Shown piece by piece: positions 62,471 through 64,000 of a DNA stretch of 64,000 nucleotides. Location of the stretch: the NCBI GenBank assembly GCA_964501725.1, contig CAZCTO010000013.1:1-64000 (forward strand), in the 5' to 3' direction. The number at the start of each line of letters is the position of its first letter. The first letter of the stretch is position 1. The translations under genes were made by a program, and so were the position numbers. Source of the stretch: CAZCTO01 sp964501725 (GTDB lineage: Bacteria > Bacillota > Clostridia > Saccharofermentanales > Saccharofermentanaceae). Under the pieces are notes generated by a model that saw nothing but the letters and a program-made list of their open reading frames with translations, searched no databases and was not told the origin of the DNA.

Positions 62471-62950
62471 ATGAAAAGGCAAGATTATATATCCTGGGAC
62501 GAGTACTTTATGGGCATTGCTCTTCTCTCCGCACGCCGGAGTAAAGATCCCGGGACGCAGGTCGGTGCCTGTATTATCAGTCCCGAAAAGAGAATCCTGA
62601 CCGTCGGATATAACGGAATGCCCAGTGGCTGTTCCGATGATGAGTTTCCCTGGGAGCGAGAGGGCGATCCGTTGGATACCAAGTATCTTTACGTATGTCA
62701 CGCGGAAATGAACGCAATCCTCAACAGCGGACACAGTGATCTTCGCGGCAGTACGGTTTATACCACCCTTTTTCCGTGCGCCGAATGCACCAAGGCAATG
62801 ATCCAAAAGGGCGTAAAAGAAGTCATATATCTGTCAGATAAGTACTCGGGAGAGGATCTTTTTGTGGCAGCAAGAAGAATGATGGAAGCAGCGGGACTCA
62901 AATACCGTGCGTATCAATTGAGCGGACGCGAACTGAACATCACTGTATAA
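62471..62950 (+). CDS. dCMP/cytidine deaminase family protein (ComEB-like)
   Basis: A 159-residue zinc deaminase starting MKRQDYISWDEYFM behind GGAGGTGTCACC. Zinc ligands and catalytic Glu are in CHAEMNAI (His77, Glu79) and PCAECTKAM (Cys103, Cys106). The segment RRSKDPGTQVGACI and the length fit deoxycytidylate deaminase, which makes dUMP for thymidylate synthesis. A -10 TATAAT lies at about 62438. The next gene begins 14 bases downstream. Confidence 0.92.
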   Translation: MKRQDYISWDEYFMGIALLSARRSKDPGTQVGACIISPEKRILTVGYNGMPSGCSDDEFPWEREGDPLDTKYLYVCHAEMNAILNSGHSDLRGSTVYTTLFPCAECTKAMIQKGVKEVIYLSDKYSGEDLFVAARRMMEAAGLKYRAYQLSGRELNITV

Positions 62951-62964
62951 AAGCGGAGGCAAAG

Positions 62965-63861
62965 ATGGAACTGATTGTTGAGAACATGAGCAAGAGCTTT
63001 CAAACCAAAAAGGCTGTCGACCGGATCAGCTTTGAAATGAATAATCCCGGGGTTTTCGGCCTGATCGGTACGAACGGTGCCGGCAAGACCACGACCATTC
63101 GCATGATGCTCGGAATCATCGGGAAAGATGAGGGCAGTGCGAAATGGAACGGGAAGCCGATCTCCCGTGAGACACTTAACTTCGGGTATATGCCGGAAGA
63201 GCGTGGTATTTATACAAAGAGTAAAGTCATCGATCAGCTGATTTACTTCGGAATGCTCCGTGGAATGAATCACCCGGACGCGAAAGCGTCCGCACTCAAA
63301 TTGATGGATCGGCTCGGGGTGACTGAGTATAAGGACATGATTGCCGAAAAGGTATCCAAGGGAAATCAGCAAAAAATTCAATTGATCGCGACGCTGATTC
63401 ACAATCCGGACCTGATCATTCTTGACGAACCCTTCAGCGGATTGGATCCCGTAAATACGGAGCTTCTTTCGAAACTGATTCTCGACCTGGTCAGCGAAGG
63501 AAAGTACATCGTAATGAGCAGTCATCAGATGGCAACCGTCGAGGATTTCTGCTCGGATTTGATTATGCTTCATCACGGGCAGACCATTCTCAAGGGAAAC
63601 CTGATGAAAATAAAAGCCGGTTACGGACATACTAATCTTTTGGTTCGAACCGACAAGGATATATCGGAACTCGCGCAGAAGTGCGGGCTTACGGTTCTTG
63701 CCAAACGCGCCGACGAGTCCGAGTTCAAAATGAACGGAGAGCAAAGTGCCGAATCTTTTTTGAAGGCAATGGTCAATAGCGGAATCTACCCGGTTAAGTA
63801 CGAGATCCGGGAACCTTCCCTCCACGAAATATTTCTTGAAAAGGCAGGTACACCGGCATGA
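62965..63861 (+). CDS. ABC transporter ATPase, NatA-like
   Basis: A 298-residue ATPase with Walker A GTNGAGKTTT, signature VSKGNQQKIQ (the KGNQQ form typical of NatA/ABC-2 exporters), Walker B LIILDEPFSGLDP and switch His in SSHQMATVE. A C-terminal extension of about 80 residues follows. GGAGGCAAAG precedes the ATG. Overlaps the permease gene by four bases; together they probably export sodium ions, a peptide or a drug. Confidence 0.93.
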   Translation: MELIVENMSKSFQTKKAVDRISFEMNNPGVFGLIGTNGAGKTTTIRMMLGIIGKDEGSAKWNGKPISRETLNFGYMPEERGIYTKSKVIDQLIYFGMLRGMNHPDAKASALKLMDRLGVTEYKDMIAEKVSKGNQQKIQLIATLIHNPDLIILDEPFSGLDPVNTELLSKLILDLVSEGKYIVMSSHQMATVEDFCSDLIMLHHGQTILKGNLMKIKAGYGHTNLLVRTDKDISELAQKCGLTVLAKRADESEFKMNGEQSAESFLKAMVNSGIYPVKYEIREPSLHEIFLEKAGTPA

Positions 63862-64000
63862 AGCAAATACTGACGGTTTTTAAGTTTACGTTCCGCGAAG
63901 CTGCGAAGAAGAAAGCATTTATTATTACGACGGTGATCATCATGGCGCTCGTCCTGATCATGTGCTTCATCCCGAGAATCGTAGATTCCTTCAAGGGCGA
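63858..64000 (+). CDS. ABC-2-type permease, NatB-like (partial, cut by window end)
   Basis: Only the first 47 residues are in the window: MKQILTVFKFTFREAAKKKAF, then a hydrophobic helix (FIITTVIIMALVLIMCFI). The basic N-terminal segment before the first helix is typical of ABC-2 permeases. Start overlaps the ATPase stop (ATGA). Confidence 0.8.
   Translation, partial: MKQILTVFKFTFREAAKKKAFIITTVIIMALVLIMCFIPRIVDSFKG

Noticed and set aside
62914..63825. 303-codon minus-strand frame opposite the NatA-like gene
   Set aside because: The plus-strand ATPase has all ABC motifs; the antisense frame has none.

Overview
The window looks like a chromosomal segment of a low-to-mid GC Gram-positive bacterium of the Firmicutes, most likely class Clostridia. 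The evidence is the strong GGAGG-type ribosome sites, SigI/RsgI regulation, a Firmicutes-style type VII secretion (T7SS) locus, many lipoproteins and single-pass surface proteins, a BmrCD-like exporter, and the absence of outer-membrane genes. No species can be named from sequence alone. Genes are tightly packed, often with 4-base ATGA overlaps.

Left part (1-12.6 kb), metabolism and export: tRNA-Ala(CGC), a small membrane protein, an aldehyde/alcohol dehydrogenase pair (minus strand), a MarR regulator with a heterodimeric ABC multidrug exporter (plus strand), a zinc-ribbon protein with a structured leader, enolase, and a GH31 alpha-xylosidase-like protein that lacks the family's catalytic nucleophile.

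Centre (13.0-35.7 kb), one long plus-strand T7SS locus. It encodes a PP2C phosphatase, a membrane Ser/Thr kinase, a small membrane protein that seems to start at ACG, a ~2000-residue Ig/InlB-repeat surface protein and a small relative, an EssC ATPase with an FHA domain, a YukD/EsaB-like protein and two WXG100 proteins. Two tandem copies of a lipoprotein-lipase pair follow, then a small helical protein, two more WXG100 proteins, an FHA-domain protein and a zinc-ribbon membrane protein. The pairs look like antibacterial phospholipase effectors with lipoprotein immunity proteins. Kinase, phosphatase and FHA domains suggest control by threonine phosphorylation; repeated TxxL motifs in two of the proteins are plausible docking sites. 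No recognisable EssA, EssB or EsaA lies in the locus.

Right part (35.8-64 kb): an rsgI-sigI operon (minus strand), a GntR regulator with a CCA-adding enzyme, an orphan prepilin-like protein, metF, and an oligopeptide ABC transporter operon (minus strand). Next come two CAP-domain surface proteins, a zinc-ribbon membrane protein, a zinc-ribbon/coiled-coil protein with an 11-residue repeat, an orphan PstS-like lipoprotein, an unknown anchored protein and an EF-G paralogue. The segment ends with a glycosyltransferase plus polytopic partner (minus strand), D-Ala-D-Ala ligase, a BaiN/YhiN-type flavoprotein, dCMP deaminase and the start of a NatAB-like ABC transporter cut by the window end.
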